64,000 nucleotides of DNA from Rugosibacter sp. (lineage in GTDB: Bacteria; Pseudomonadota; Gammaproteobacteria; Burkholderiales; Rhodocyclaceae). The translations under genes were made by a program, and so were the position numbers. Shown here piece by piece: positions 8,675 to 17,211 of the stretch (position 1 is the stretch's first letter; every line of letters starts with the position of its first letter). The stretch lies in the NCBI GenBank assembly GCA_030645365.1, contig JAUSMB010000035.1, positions 36,788-100,787 of the forward strand, read 5' to 3'. The notes beneath the pieces are model-generated. The model saw only the letters and a program-made list of their open reading frames with translations. It was not told the DNA's origin and made no database searches.

Positions 8675-10012
8675 ATGACGGATATGACAACGGCAGATAC
8701 GCAAGAAAATACAACAACGACTCCTGTGGTAAATCCACTTGAGCGGCAAATTGATATTTCAATATCGTTAGCTGAGATTGAAGGCGAGATTAGCGCGCGC
8801 CTTAAAAATATCGCACGTACGGTCAAGATGCCGGGTTTTCGTCCAGGCAAGGTGCCGATGAGTATGGTTGCGCAAAATTATGGCGGTCAAGCACGTAATG
8901 AGGTAATCGGGCAAGCTGTTGAAGCGGCTTTAGAGGCGAAACTCAAAGAGCAAAACCTGCGTATGGCCGGTTATCCGAACATTCAGCCGGTAGCCGATGC
9001 GGGTGAAGGAAAGCTTGGCTTTACGGCGACCTTTGAAGTGTACCCCGCAATAACTCTGGGGGATATTTCCGGGCAGAGCATTGAGCGGCCAGTACTTGTT
9101 GTAACGGATGCTGAAGTCGATCAAACCCTGGATGTGCTACGCAAGCAGCGTGTGAGCTATAGCGAAACTGCTCGTCCGGCACAGAAAGATGATCGTGTGG
9201 TGATTGATTTTGTTGGCCGCAAAGAGGGTGTTGAGTTTTCTGGTGGCAAGGCAGATGACCATTCCATGGTTGTTGGCGCTGGCACGATGCTGCCTGACTT
9301 CGAGCAAGCAATCGAAGGTGTCAAGCCAGGTGATAAAAAAACGTTCGACGTTAAATTTCCCGATGATTATCAAGCCAAAGATCTGGCCGGTAGCACAGTT
9401 CAGTTTGATATTTTGGTCAAAAAAGTTGAAGTGGCCCAATTGCCTGAACTGGATGCTGAATTTGCAAAATCACTGGGTTCGGCTGATGGTGATGTTGCAG
9501 CGATGCGTGCTGAAGTGCGCGCTAATCTTGAGCGCGAAGTGTCTAAGCGTTTGGAAGCCAAAACCAAGCAGCAAGTGATGGATGCCTTATTGGCGGTGAA
9601 TCCGCTGGATGTGCCTAAAGCTTTGGTCGAGGCAGAATCCAAACAAATGGCAGATGCGGCGTTGCGTGATATGGAATCACGTGGCATGAACGTGAAAGGT
9701 TTTCCGATTGAGCCGGCATGGTTTACCGACAAGGCAATGCGCCGCGTCAAGTTGGGTTTGTTATTGACCGAAGTGGTTAAAACGAACAATCTATATGCCA
9801 AGCCAGAGCAGGTACGTGCCGTGGTGGATGAGTTTTCTGCTTCATTTGAAGATCCAAAAGAGGTTGTGCGTTGGTACTATTCCCAACCGCAACGCCTGGC
9901 CGAGGCAGAAGCGTTGGCCGTTGAGGCGAATGTTGTGCAATGGGTTTTAAGCAACGTGAAGGTCAGTGAAAAATCAGTAGCTTTCGATGAGTTAATGGGT
10001 AACGCAGCATGA
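8675..10012 (+). CDS. tig: trigger factor
   Basis: Ribosome-associated chaperone and peptidyl-prolyl isomerase that receives nascent chains at the exit tunnel. The N-terminal ribosome-binding domain carries the signature GFRPGKVP at residues 54-61. The FKBP-type isomerase domain spans about 170-255 ([10 protein letters not shown] through FDILVKKVE), and the helical C-terminal arm domain fills the rest. Length is 445 aa. The N-terminus is slightly extended (a Thr-rich segment before [10 protein letters not shown]); an in-frame ATG at 8684 could be the true start. It overlaps an ATG in the clpP frame by four bases and heads the tig-clpP-clpX-lon string known from many proteobacteria. Confidence 0.95.
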   Translation: MTDMTTADTQENTTTTPVVNPLERQIDISISLAEIEGEISARLKNIARTVKMPGFRPGKVPMSMVAQNYGGQARNEVIGQAVEAALEAKLKEQNLRMAGYPNIQPVADAGEGKLGFTATFEVYPAITLGDISGQSIERPVLVVTDAEVDQTLDVLRKQRVSYSETARPAQKDDRVVIDFVGRKEGVEFSGGKADDHSMVVGAGTMLPDFEQAIEGVKPGDKKTFDVKFPDDYQAKDLAGSTVQFDILVKKVEVAQLPELDAEFAKSLGSADGDVAAMRAEVRANLEREVSKRLEAKTKQQVMDALLAVNPLDVPKALVEAESKQMADAALRDMESRGMNVKGFPIEPAWFTDKAMRRVKLGLLLTEVVKTNNLYAKPEQVRAVVDEFSASFEDPKEVVRWYYSQPQRLAEAEALAVEANVVQWVLSNVKVSEKSVAFDELMGNAA

Positions 10013-10029
10013 TTGTTTCAGGAGGCTCT

Positions 10030-10686
10030 ATGTACGGTGCAAAATACACGGGTGGTGTCGATGCTTCGATGAATGACACTCAGGCTTTGGGTCTTGTGCC
10101 CATGGTGATTGAGACCAGTGGCCGGGGTGAACGTGCGTACGATATTTACTCGCGTTTGTTGCGTGAGCGCGTGATTTTTCTGGTTGGGCCAGTGAATGAT
10201 GCAACGGCTAACTTGATTGTTGCACAGCTACTTTTTCTTGAGTCTGAAAATCCTGATAAAGACATCTTTTTCTATATCAACTCCCCTGGCGGCTCTGTGT
10301 CTGCGGGGATGGCGATTTATGACACCATGCAATTCATCAAGCCGAATGTATCGACGCTGTGCATTGGTCAAGCGGCAAGTATGGGGGCATTTCTGTTAAC
10401 AGCGGGCGAAAAAGGCAAGCGGTATTGTTTGCCTAATTCACGCGTGATGATTCACCAGCCTTTGGGTGGGTTTCAGGGCCAGGCATCGGATATCGAGATT
10501 CATGCCAAGGAAATTTTATTCCTCAAGCAAAAGCTGAATAATATGCTGGCAATGCATACTGGTCAGTCCATAGAGCGTATTGAGCGCGATACGGATCGTG
10601 ATAACTTTCTTTCTGCCGATGCTGCGGTTGAGTATGGCTTGGTTGATAAAGTGCTGACGAGCCGTGCCGAGGTTGTTGCTGCCTGA
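10030..10686 (+). CDS. clpP: ATP-dependent Clp protease proteolytic subunit
   Basis: Serine peptidase that forms the double-ring chamber of ClpXP. With the start at 10030 the protein is 218 aa; the catalytic triad is Ser117 (QAASMGAF), His142 (MIHQPLGG) and Asp191 (TDRDNFLSA). This start is chosen because AGGAGG (from 10020) is well spaced before it. An in-frame ATG at 10009 overlaps the tig stop but lacks such a site, and a further ATG at 10069 could mark the end of the propeptide. clpX follows 23 bases later, so the two are almost certainly cotranscribed. Confidence 0.95.
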   Translation: MYGAKYTGGVDASMNDTQALGLVPMVIETSGRGERAYDIYSRLLRERVIFLVGPVNDATANLIVAQLLFLESENPDKDIFFYINSPGGSVSAGMAIYDTMQFIKPNVSTLCIGQAASMGAFLLTAGEKGKRYCLPNSRVMIHQPLGGFQGQASDIEIHAKEILFLKQKLNNMLAMHTGQSIERIERDTDRDNFLSADAAVEYGLVDKVLTSRAEVVAA

Positions 10687-10709
10687 ATCTATTGACGGAG
10701 ACGACGATT

Positions 10710-11975
10710 GTGGAAAAGAAAACGGCTGGCGGTGAAAAACTTCTATATTGCTCATTTTGTGGCAAGAGTCAGCACGAAGTAAAAAAACTGATCGCTGGCC
10801 CGTCCGTTTTTATTTGCGATGAGTGTATTGATCTGTGCAACGACATCGTTCGTGATGAGATTGCGGGCATGGATGCAGAAAAACAGAGCGGTGGGCTGCC
10901 TACCCCAAAAGAAATACGTCATATGCTTGATCAGTATGTGATCGGGCAGGATGATGCGAAAAAAATTCTTGCGGTTGCCGTTTATAACCATTACAAACGC
11001 ATTCGCCATAAAGAAACTGGAAGCGATGGCGTAGAGCTGGCAAAAAGCAACATCCTGCTCATCGGCCCTACGGGTTCTGGCAAAACCTTGCTGGCGCAGA
11101 CGCTTGCCCGCATGCTGAATGTGCCATTTGTGATGGCCGATGCGACAACCTTGACCGAGGCAGGTTATGTTGGCGAAGACGTCGAAAATATCATCCAGAA
11201 ATTGCTGCAAAACTGCGATCATGATGTCGAAAAGGCTCAGCAAGGCATAATCTATATTGATGAAATTGACAAAATCTCGCGCAAGGCCGATAACCCTTCG
11301 ATTACTCGTGATGTGTCGGGTGAAGGTGTGCAACAGGCATTGCTCAAACTAATCGAAGGCACAGTCGCCAGTATTCCCCCACAAGGCGGACGGAAACATC
11401 CGAATCAGGATTTTGTGCAAATTGATACAACAAACATATTGTTCTTTTGCGGTGGCGCGTTCGACGGCCTGGATAAAGTCATCCGTAGCCGTTCCGAAAA
11501 GGGTGGCATAGGGTTTGGTGCGGAAGTAAAAAGCCGTGATGCAAGCAATGTTTCTGATGTTCTTAAACAGGTTGAGCCAGAAGATTTGATCAAGTTTGGA
11601 TTGATCCCCGAATTAATTGGCCGTTTGCCTGTATTAGCGACTTTACGTGAGTTGGATGAAGTTGCTTTGGTTGAAATTTTGATTGAACCAAAAAATGCTT
11701 TGGTTAAACAATATCAAAAGCTTTTTTCCATGGAGGGTGTAGAGCTTGAAATTCGCCCTTCCGCATTGCAGGCAATTGCCAGAAAAGCGCTAAAACGCAA
11801 AACTGGTGCCCGTGGTTTGCGTTCTATTCTGGAAAATGTACTGCTCGACACTATGTACGAACTACCGACAATGGAGAATGCAACTAAAGTGGTCGTTGAT
11901 GAAACAACGATAGAAAACGGTGCTCAGCCGTTGGTAATTTACGCGGATCAACCAAAAGTATCGGGTTCAAACTGA
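10710..11975 (+). CDS. clpX: ATP-dependent Clp protease ATP-binding subunit
   Basis: AAA+ unfoldase that recognises tagged substrates and feeds them to ClpP. The N-terminal zinc-binding domain has CSFC and CDEC pairs. The Walker A motif is GPTGSGKT and Walker B is [14 protein letters not shown] at 10710 is preferred as start because GGAG at 10697-10700 is nine bases upstream and the resulting N-terminus ([14 protein letters not shown]) matches the usual ClpX beginning; a TTG six codons upstream would be an unusual alternative. Length is 421 aa. It ends about 100 bases before lon, which has its own promoter. Confidence 0.95.
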   Translation: MEKKTAGGEKLLYCSFCGKSQHEVKKLIAGPSVFICDECIDLCNDIVRDEIAGMDAEKQSGGLPTPKEIRHMLDQYVIGQDDAKKILAVAVYNHYKRIRHKETGSDGVELAKSNILLIGPTGSGKTLLAQTLARMLNVPFVMADATTLTEAGYVGEDVENIIQKLLQNCDHDVEKAQQGIIYIDEIDKISRKADNPSITRDVSGEGVQQALLKLIEGTVASIPPQGGRKHPNQDFVQIDTTNILFFCGGAFDGLDKVIRSRSEKGGIGFGAEVKSRDASNVSDVLKQVEPEDLIKFGLIPELIGRLPVLATLRELDEVALVEILIEPKNALVKQYQKLFSMEGVELEIRPSALQAIARKALKRKTGARGLRSILENVLLDTMYELPTMENATKVVVDETTIENGAQPLVIYADQPKVSGSN

Positions 11976-12018
11976 TCTGTTTGGTGCATCAAAAGTAAAC
12001 TATTGCTTACTTCCGCAT

Positions 12019-12046
12019 CTTGAATTTCTTTCATATCGCCCCAAAT
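12019..12046 (+). promoter_or_regulatory. heat-shock (sigma-32-type) promoter of lon
   Basis: CTTGAA at 12019-12024 and CCCCAAAT at 12039-12046 are separated by 14 bases. This closely matches the known sigma-32 pattern CTTGAAA then CCCCATNT with a spacer of 11-16. It is about 36 bases upstream of the lon start, which fits Lon's role as a heat-shock protease. Confidence 0.75.
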
Positions 12047-12081
12047 AGGGGGGTGTGATTCATAACTTAAAGGACACGATG

Positions 12082-14496
12082 ATGTCTGATCTGACTACTT
12101 CTTCTGTGGAAAAGCAAACTATTCCACTGCTACCTTTGCGCGATGTGGTAGTTTTTCCGCATATGGTGATACCGCTGTTTGTTGGGCGGCCAAAGTCTAT
12201 AACTGCACTTGAAACTGCCATGGAGGGAGGGAAGAGTATCCTTTTGGTGGCACAAAAACATGCAGCCAAGGATGAGCCTGCACCTGAGGATATGTACGAA
12301 ATCGGGTGTGTTGCCAACATTCTGCAGATGCTGAAGCTCCCTGATGGAACCGTTAAAGTTCTGGTCGAAGGTGTTGAGCGGGCGCGAGTTTTAACTGTGG
12401 AAGATAAAGGCGATTTATTTACCGCTGACATTACAGTCATTACTGGCGAAGATGTTGCAAGCCATGAAGTTGAAGCCATGCGCCGTACTGTGCTTGCCCA
12501 GTTCGATCAATACGTCAAGCTTAATAAAAAAATTCCTCCTGAGGTGCTGACTTCGTTAGCGGGGATTGATGAAGGGGGGCGTCTGGCAGATACTATTGCG
12601 GCCCATTTGCCTTTGAAACTCGAACAAAAGCAAGAGGTTCTCGAAGCGATTGGCGTTGCAGATCGTCTGGAGAGACTTCTTGGGCAACTGGAAACCGAGC
12701 TGGATATTCTGCAAGTGGAAAAGCGGATTCGTGGTCGCGTCAAGCGGCAGATGGAGAAGAGTCAGCGTGAATACTATTTGAATGAGCAGGCTAAGGCGAT
12801 TCAGAAAGAGCTCGGTGAAGGCGAAGAAGGTGCTGACATTGAAGAACTGGAAAAGAAAATAAAGACAATTGGTATGAGCAAGGAAGGCCTGCTCAAAGCG
12901 ACAACCGAATTGAAAAAACTCAAGCTCATGTCGCCGATGTCGGCCGAAGCTTCAGTTGTCAGAAACTATATTGAAACTTTAGCTGGACTACCTTGGCGTA
13001 AAAAATCACGTATAAGCAAAGATCTTTCTTCAGCCAAGAAATTGTTGGATAAAGATCATTACGGTCTTGAAAAAGTCAAAGAACGCATTGTTGAGTATTT
13101 GGCTGTTCAGCAACGGGTAGATAAAATTAAAGCGCCTATTTTGTGCCTCGTGGGGCCACCTGGCGTGGGTAAAACATCGCTGGGGCAATCGATTGCCAAA
13201 GCGACTAATCGCAAGTTTGTGCGTATGGCCCTAGGGGGTGTGCGTGATGAAGCTGAAATTCGTGGGCATAGACGTACCTACATTGGCTCAATGCCGGGCA
13301 AGATTTTGCAGAATATGGCTAAAGTGGGTGTCAAGAACCCATTATTTTTGCTCGACGAAGTCGACAAAATGGGGCAGGATTTTCGCGGAGACCCTTCTTC
13401 AGCGTTGCTTGAGGTATTAGATCCGGAACAGAACCACACGTTTGAGGATCACTATATTGAAGTCGACTTTGACCTGTCCGATGTGATGTTTGTCGCAACA
13501 GCCAATACACTCAATATCCCGAATGCTTTGCTGGACCGTATGGAGGTGATTCGGCTGTCTGGCTATACCGAAGACGAGAAAGTAAGCATTGCCATGAGTT
13601 ACCTGTTGTCAAAGCAGATCAAAAACAATGGTATCAAGCCAACAGAAATGGTGGTTACTGAAGATGCGGTTCGCGATATTGTGCGTTACTACACGCGTGA
13701 GGCAGGGGTTCGTTCTTTGGAGCGCGAAATATCCAAAATTTGCCGAAAAGTTGTGAAGTCGTTAGTTATGAAGCCACGTAAAAATAAAATTGTGGTGAAT
13801 GCTAAAAATCTTGATAAATTTCTTGGCGTACGTCCATATAGTTTTGGTATGGCAGAGAAAGAAAATCAGGTGGGACAGGTTACTGGTCTGGCTTGGACCG
13901 AGGTGGGTGGCGAGTTACTCACCATAGAATCGATAGTTTTGCCTGGTAAAGGTAAAACTATGACAACAGGCACGCTTGGTGATGTGATGCAGGAGTCAAT
14001 TCAAGCGGCGCTTTCTGTTGTTAGAAAACGTAGCAAACAGTTGGGGATCCCAGAAGATTTCTATCAGAAGAGTGATCTGCATATTCATATGCCTGAAGGT
14101 GCTACGCCGAAAGATGGGCCAAGTGCTGGTGCGGCAATTTGTACTGCCTTGGTTTCCTCTCTAACAGGCATTCCTGTTCGCGCTGATGTGGCAATGACTG
14201 GGGAAATTACCTTGCGTGGCGAAATTTTGCCTATTGGCGGTCTGAAGGAAAAATTGCTCGCCGCAGTGCGCGGAGGAATACGTTTGGCTTTAATTCCTGA
14301 AGAAAATGTTAAAGATTTAGCCGAAATTCCTGACACCATAAAAAATCGTATTGAAATTCAGCCAGTAAGATGGATCGATAAGGTTCTTGAGTTAGCGCTA
14401 GAAAGGGTGCCTGAGCCACTGCCAGAATCACTCATCGCGCCTGCAGAAACCGTCCCCATTGTAGAAGTTGGAGCAAATACTGTTTTGACGCACTGA
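12082..14496 (+). CDS. lon: ATP-dependent protease Lon
   Basis: Cytoplasmic AAA+ serine protease that degrades misfolded and short-lived regulatory proteins. The N-terminal substrate-binding LON domain (from IPLLPLRDVVVFPHMV) is followed by a coiled-coil region, Walker A GPPGVGKT at 358-365, and the protease domain with the Ser681 (DGPSAGAA) / Lys724 (GGLKEK) dyad. AGGA at 12071-12074 is best spaced for the ATG at 12082; an ATG one codon earlier is also possible. Length 804 aa is normal. A sigma-32-like promoter lies just upstream. In E. coli hupB follows lon; here tRNA-Val does. Confidence 0.96.
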   Translation: MSDLTTSSVEKQTIPLLPLRDVVVFPHMVIPLFVGRPKSITALETAMEGGKSILLVAQKHAAKDEPAPEDMYEIGCVANILQMLKLPDGTVKVLVEGVERARVLTVEDKGDLFTADITVITGEDVASHEVEAMRRTVLAQFDQYVKLNKKIPPEVLTSLAGIDEGGRLADTIAAHLPLKLEQKQEVLEAIGVADRLERLLGQLETELDILQVEKRIRGRVKRQMEKSQREYYLNEQAKAIQKELGEGEEGADIEELEKKIKTIGMSKEGLLKATTELKKLKLMSPMSAEASVVRNYIETLAGLPWRKKSRISKDLSSAKKLLDKDHYGLEKVKERIVEYLAVQQRVDKIKAPILCLVGPPGVGKTSLGQSIAKATNRKFVRMALGGVRDEAEIRGHRRTYIGSMPGKILQNMAKVGVKNPLFLLDEVDKMGQDFRGDPSSALLEVLDPEQNHTFEDHYIEVDFDLSDVMFVATANTLNIPNALLDRMEVIRLSGYTEDEKVSIAMSYLLSKQIKNNGIKPTEMVVTEDAVRDIVRYYTREAGVRSLEREISKICRKVVKSLVMKPRKNKIVVNAKNLDKFLGVRPYSFGMAEKENQVGQVTGLAWTEVGGELLTIESIVLPGKGKTMTTGTLGDVMQESIQAALSVVRKRSKQLGIPEDFYQKSDLHIHMPEGATPKDGPSAGAAICTALVSSLTGIPVRADVAMTGEITLRGEILPIGGLKEKLLAAVRGGIRLALIPEENVKDLAEIPDTIKNRIEIQPVRWIDKVLELALERVPEPLPESLIAPAETVPIVEVGANTVLTH

Positions 14497-14558
14497 TTAC
14501 TGGTGTAAAATGGTAGAATGGTTACCTGATTCACAGCAAGTAGTTGTGTTGTCATAAC

Positions 14559-14634
14559 GGGTGCTTAGCTCAGTTGGTAGAGCGTCGCCCTTACAAGGCG
14601 AATGTCGGCGGTTCGACCCCGTCAGCACCCACCA
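14559..14634 (+). tRNA. tRNA-Val (anticodon TAC)
   Basis: 76-nt class I tRNA with encoded CCA. Acceptor GGGTGCT pairs with AGCACCC. Anticodon stem TCGCC/GGCGA encloses CTTACAA, giving TAC. Its 3' end appears to have been an integration site: a partial copy of its T-arm and acceptor lies at 15200-15221. Confidence 0.97.
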
Positions 14635-14655
14635 GTTTATAGTCCAAAGCAGTCC

Positions 14656-14702
14656 AAAAAAGGCCAGAAAACCTAGTAGTAGCAAGGTTTCTGGCCTTTT
14701 TT
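14656..14702 (+). terminator. hairpin terminator after tRNA-Val
   Basis: AAAAAAGGCCAGAAAACC and GGTTTCTGGCCTTTTTT form a long stem with one bulged A, a 12-base loop and a T-run. The A-rich left arm would allow it to work in either direction. Confidence 0.8.
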
Positions 14703-14946
14703 ACGTCCAGGGTAGTCCATGCGTAATCTGATGGTAAAACCATGACGGACAGCTAGTTACGGTCATGGCGCTTACTGATATAGCTGTTAGAAATGCAAAG
14801 CCGCAAGTTAAGTCCATCAATCTATTTGTTGTCAATGGTATCTATTTGCTACTTAAGGCGAGGAAAAACGTGAACTAGCATAAGCACTCCTTGCCTGAGC
14901 CTGGATGCCGTAGCCTGTCGCAGATCATCGACAACTTAAAACTTCG

Positions 14947-15090
14947 TTGACTGTCAGCCAGTCGAACTGGTGGGCTGACGTTAAATCGGGTCGCTATCCT
15001 CAGCCTGTGCGAACACTAGGCGAATGCATTACGGCGCGGCGGGTAGAGGATATTCGCAGCTTGATACAATGTGCCGCAGGGCATAATCAG
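14947..15090 (+). pseudogene. AlpA-family regulator fragment
   Basis: Translation from a TTG gives SQSNWWADVKSGRYPQPVR, then TLGECITARRVEDIRSLI. This matches the core of AlpA-type helix-turn-helix regulators (S-x-WW-x-x-VKSGRYPQPV, then LGPRITAWRVEDI). The first roughly 15 residues of the domain are missing, there is no ATG or ribosome binding site, and a conserved Trp-Arg has become Arg-Arg. The frame runs on to 15138 without further similarity. AlpA proteins control excision of integrated elements. Confidence 0.6.
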
Positions 15091-15186
15091 GCTCAATGTG
15101 ATGTAAAATTATTGGTAGTACAGCTGTCTTGCCAGTAACTTTGGCGGTAACTGTAAAGTTCGAATCCTTTAATTTTTGTATATAAG

Positions 15187-15221
15187 GGTGTTACGGGTTA
15201 GGGTTCGACCCGTAAGCACCA
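15187..15221 (+). repeat. tRNA-Val 3'-end copy within a hairpin (attachment-site relic)
   Basis: GGTTCGACCC at 15202-15211 and AAGCACC at 15214-15220 mirror the tRNA-Val 3' end with single-base losses. The surrounding bases also form a stem: GGTGTTACGGG pairs with CCCGTAA-GCACC around an 11-base loop, with one bulged G. No acceptor 5' half is present, so this is not a functional tRNA. Confidence 0.5.
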
Positions 15222-15227
15222 TAGAAT

Positions 15228-15255
15228 AAAGGCGAGCTTAAGTTCGCCTTTTTTT
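15228..15255 (+). terminator. hairpin terminator before ppiD
   Basis: AAGGCGAGCTTAAGTTCGCCTT forms a near-perfect stem followed by a run of T. It probably was the original terminator of tRNA-Val before the insertion moved it away. Confidence 0.75.
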
Positions 15256-15273
15256 CATCCGGGGTTTCCAGAT

Positions 15274-17169
15274 ATGTTTGATAGCGTTCGTAACAACAAA
15301 AGAATTGTTCAGGGGTTTCTTATTCTAATAACAATCCCATTTGCGCTCTGGGGGGTTGAGTCTTACATTCAAGATAGTGTAAGCGGGGATGAGGTAGCTA
15401 CCGTAGGCAAGGTTAAAATTTCGCAGCAAGAATTTGTTTCTGCATTGAGCCAACAACAAGAACGCTTGCGTGTTCGATCCGGCGGTAACTTTGACTCTGC
15501 ACTGTTTGATACGCCGCAAGTCCGTCTCCAGTTGCTGGAATCGCTCATTACCAGGGAGCTATTAACGCAGCAAGTGAGAAAAGCCCAACTTACCGTGAGC
15601 GATGGGGCGCTAGTAAACGCTATCGCGAGCATCCCTGAGTTTCAGGAAAATAATCAATTTTCCAAAATCAGCTACGAAACTGCTCTCTCATCGCAGGGCC
15701 TAAATAAAGAGTTGTTTGAAGCGCGAATGAGGCAAGACCTTGCAGTACAACAGCTTGTTTTGCCAATTGCCGCAGCAAGTATCCCTGGCGTTACGCCGAC
15801 AGGTCGTTGGCTATCGATAAAGTTAGAGCAGCGTGAGGTTGTTGAGGCTCAGATCCCTTACGCCAACTATATTAACCAAGTGAAATTGGCCCCTGATGCA
15901 GTCAAGAAATATTATGCTGAGCATGCTAAGGAATTTGAGCTACCCGAGCAAGTTCGTGCAGAGTTTTTAGTACTGAGTACGAATGCGTTGTTGACGCAAC
16001 TATCCGTTAGTGAAGAAGAAGTCAGAGCTCGTTACACCGCAGATATTAATCGTTATAAAGAAACTGAGTCGCGTCGGGCAAGCCATATTTTGATTGCCGT
16101 GGATAAAAATGCACCTACGGCTGAAGTCGCGAGTGCTAAGGCTAAAGCCGAGGATTTGCTGGCTAAGCTCGGTAAAAACGCTGGCAGTTTTGCTGCGTTA
16201 GCCAAAGAATATTCTAAAGACACTCAGTCAGCGGACAAAGGTGGGGATTTGGGCTGGTTTGGCCGTGGTCTGATGACAAAGTCATTTGAAGATGCTGTGT
16301 TTGAATTGAAAGAAGGGGCTACATCTCGCGCAATTCGCACAGAATTTGGGTTTCATATTATTCGCGTTACTGGGGTAAAACCGGAACATGTTCAGTCTTT
16401 TGATGACGTAAAACTTACTATTGCTGATGAACTAAAGCGCGAATTAGGCGCTAAGCGATATGCTGAAGCAGCAGAACCATTTGGCAATTTGGTCTATGAG
16501 CAGCCAGATAGCTTGACTCCCGCGGCAGAAAAATGGAGGTTGCCGATTCAGCAGACAGGTTGGCTTTCAAAATTAGATAAGTTGTCTTTTCCGCTAAATA
16601 ATAAAAAATTGGCTGATGCTTTGTTTGGTGAGGATGCGGTTAAGAAAAAGCATAACACCGAAGCCGTGGAGGTTTCTCCCGGTACGCTTGTTGCTGCACG
16701 AGTGCTGGAATATAAATCTGCTGCTTTGCAAGATTTTGCTGCTGTTAAAGAAAAGATTGAGAAGGAGTTGATCCATGAAGCGGCCCTTAAATTAGCCATA
16801 AAAGATGGTGAAGACAAATTGTCCCGCTTGATGAAAGGCGAAGCAGTCGATATGAAATGGTCAACGTCGAAGACTTTGAGTCAAGATAATGCACATGATC
16901 TTTCCTCACAGGCTGTGCAAGCGATTTTTAAGGCGAAAACCGATAAATTACCGGCTTATGTTGGCCTTACTTCGCACAATAATGGCTATGTTGTCTATCG
17001 TATTAACGAATTAAAAACTGCTAGACCAAGTCAAGAAGATGCGGAGAGTCATAAGCTTCTCGAGCGTTATAACCAGTCAGTGACCGAAGAGGAAGTCGCT
17101 GCGTGGATGGCGACTTTAAAAGAACAATTTCCAGTAGAAATTAAAAAGTCGGCGCTGGAGAAACGCTAA
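15274..17169 (+). CDS. ppiD: periplasmic folding chaperone PpiD (SurA N / PpiC domains)
   Basis: Inner-membrane-anchored periplasmic chaperone that helps secreted proteins emerging from the Sec translocon. One membrane segment at about residues 12-30 (IVQGFLILITIPFALWGV) anchors it with the rest in the periplasm. A SurA-N-like chaperone region follows, then a parvulin-type PpiC domain at about 268-366 (begins ASHILIAV, contains GGDLGWFGRG, ends FGFHIIRVTGV), then a second non-catalytic domain. Length 631 aa is typical. It lies downstream of lon as in E. coli. A copy of the 25-bp repeat forms the last codons (KKSALEKR and the stop). Confidence 0.9.
   Translation: MFDSVRNNKRIVQGFLILITIPFALWGVESYIQDSVSGDEVATVGKVKISQQEFVSALSQQQERLRVRSGGNFDSALFDTPQVRLQLLESLITRELLTQQVRKAQLTVSDGALVNAIASIPEFQENNQFSKISYETALSSQGLNKELFEARMRQDLAVQQLVLPIAAASIPGVTPTGRWLSIKLEQREVVEAQIPYANYINQVKLAPDAVKKYYAEHAKEFELPEQVRAEFLVLSTNALLTQLSVSEEEVRARYTADINRYKETESRRASHILIAVDKNAPTAEVASAKAKAEDLLAKLGKNAGSFAALAKEYSKDTQSADKGGDLGWFGRGLMTKSFEDAVFELKEGATSRAIRTEFGFHIIRVTGVKPEHVQSFDDVKLTIADELKRELGAKRYAEAAEPFGNLVYEQPDSLTPAAEKWRLPIQQTGWLSKLDKLSFPLNNKKLADALFGEDAVKKKHNTEAVEVSPGTLVAARVLEYKSAALQDFAAVKEKIEKELIHEAALKLAIKDGEDKLSRLMKGEAVDMKWSTSKTLSQDNAHDLSSQAVQAIFKAKTDKLPAYVGLTSHNNGYVVYRINELKTARPSQEDAESHKLLERYNQSVTEEEVAAWMATLKEQFPVEIKKSALEKR
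17144..17168 (+). repeat. dispersed 25-bp repeat, copy at the ppiD 3' end
   Basis: Perfect 15-base core AAAAGTCGGCGCTGG; the second part AGAAACGCTA has diverged and supplies the ppiD stop codon. Same strand as ppiD. Confidence 0.65.
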
Positions 17170-17211
17170 CCTCATGGCTTCAGGGATTAGCTCATATGAT
17201 TCTCTTAAGCG

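Larger units (their letters stand above)
14635..15227 (+). mobile_element. relic of an element integrated at tRNA-Val
   Basis: This roughly 590-base stretch holds no intact gene. Three things point to a decayed integrative element. It begins at the 3' end of tRNA-Val with repeated AGTCC motifs (14641, 14651 and 14711 area). It contains a broken AlpA-family regulator, typical of P4-like and other tyrosine-integrase islands. It ends in a degraded copy of the tRNA 3' end (GGTTCGACCC then AAGCACC), as expected of the far attachment site. No integrase is left. The element replaced or displaced whatever lay between the tRNA and ppiD. Confidence 0.55.

Noticed and set aside
15187..15221. Possible second tRNA before ppiD
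   Set aside because: Only the T-arm and acceptor 3' half are present; there is no 5' half, D-arm or anticodon arm.
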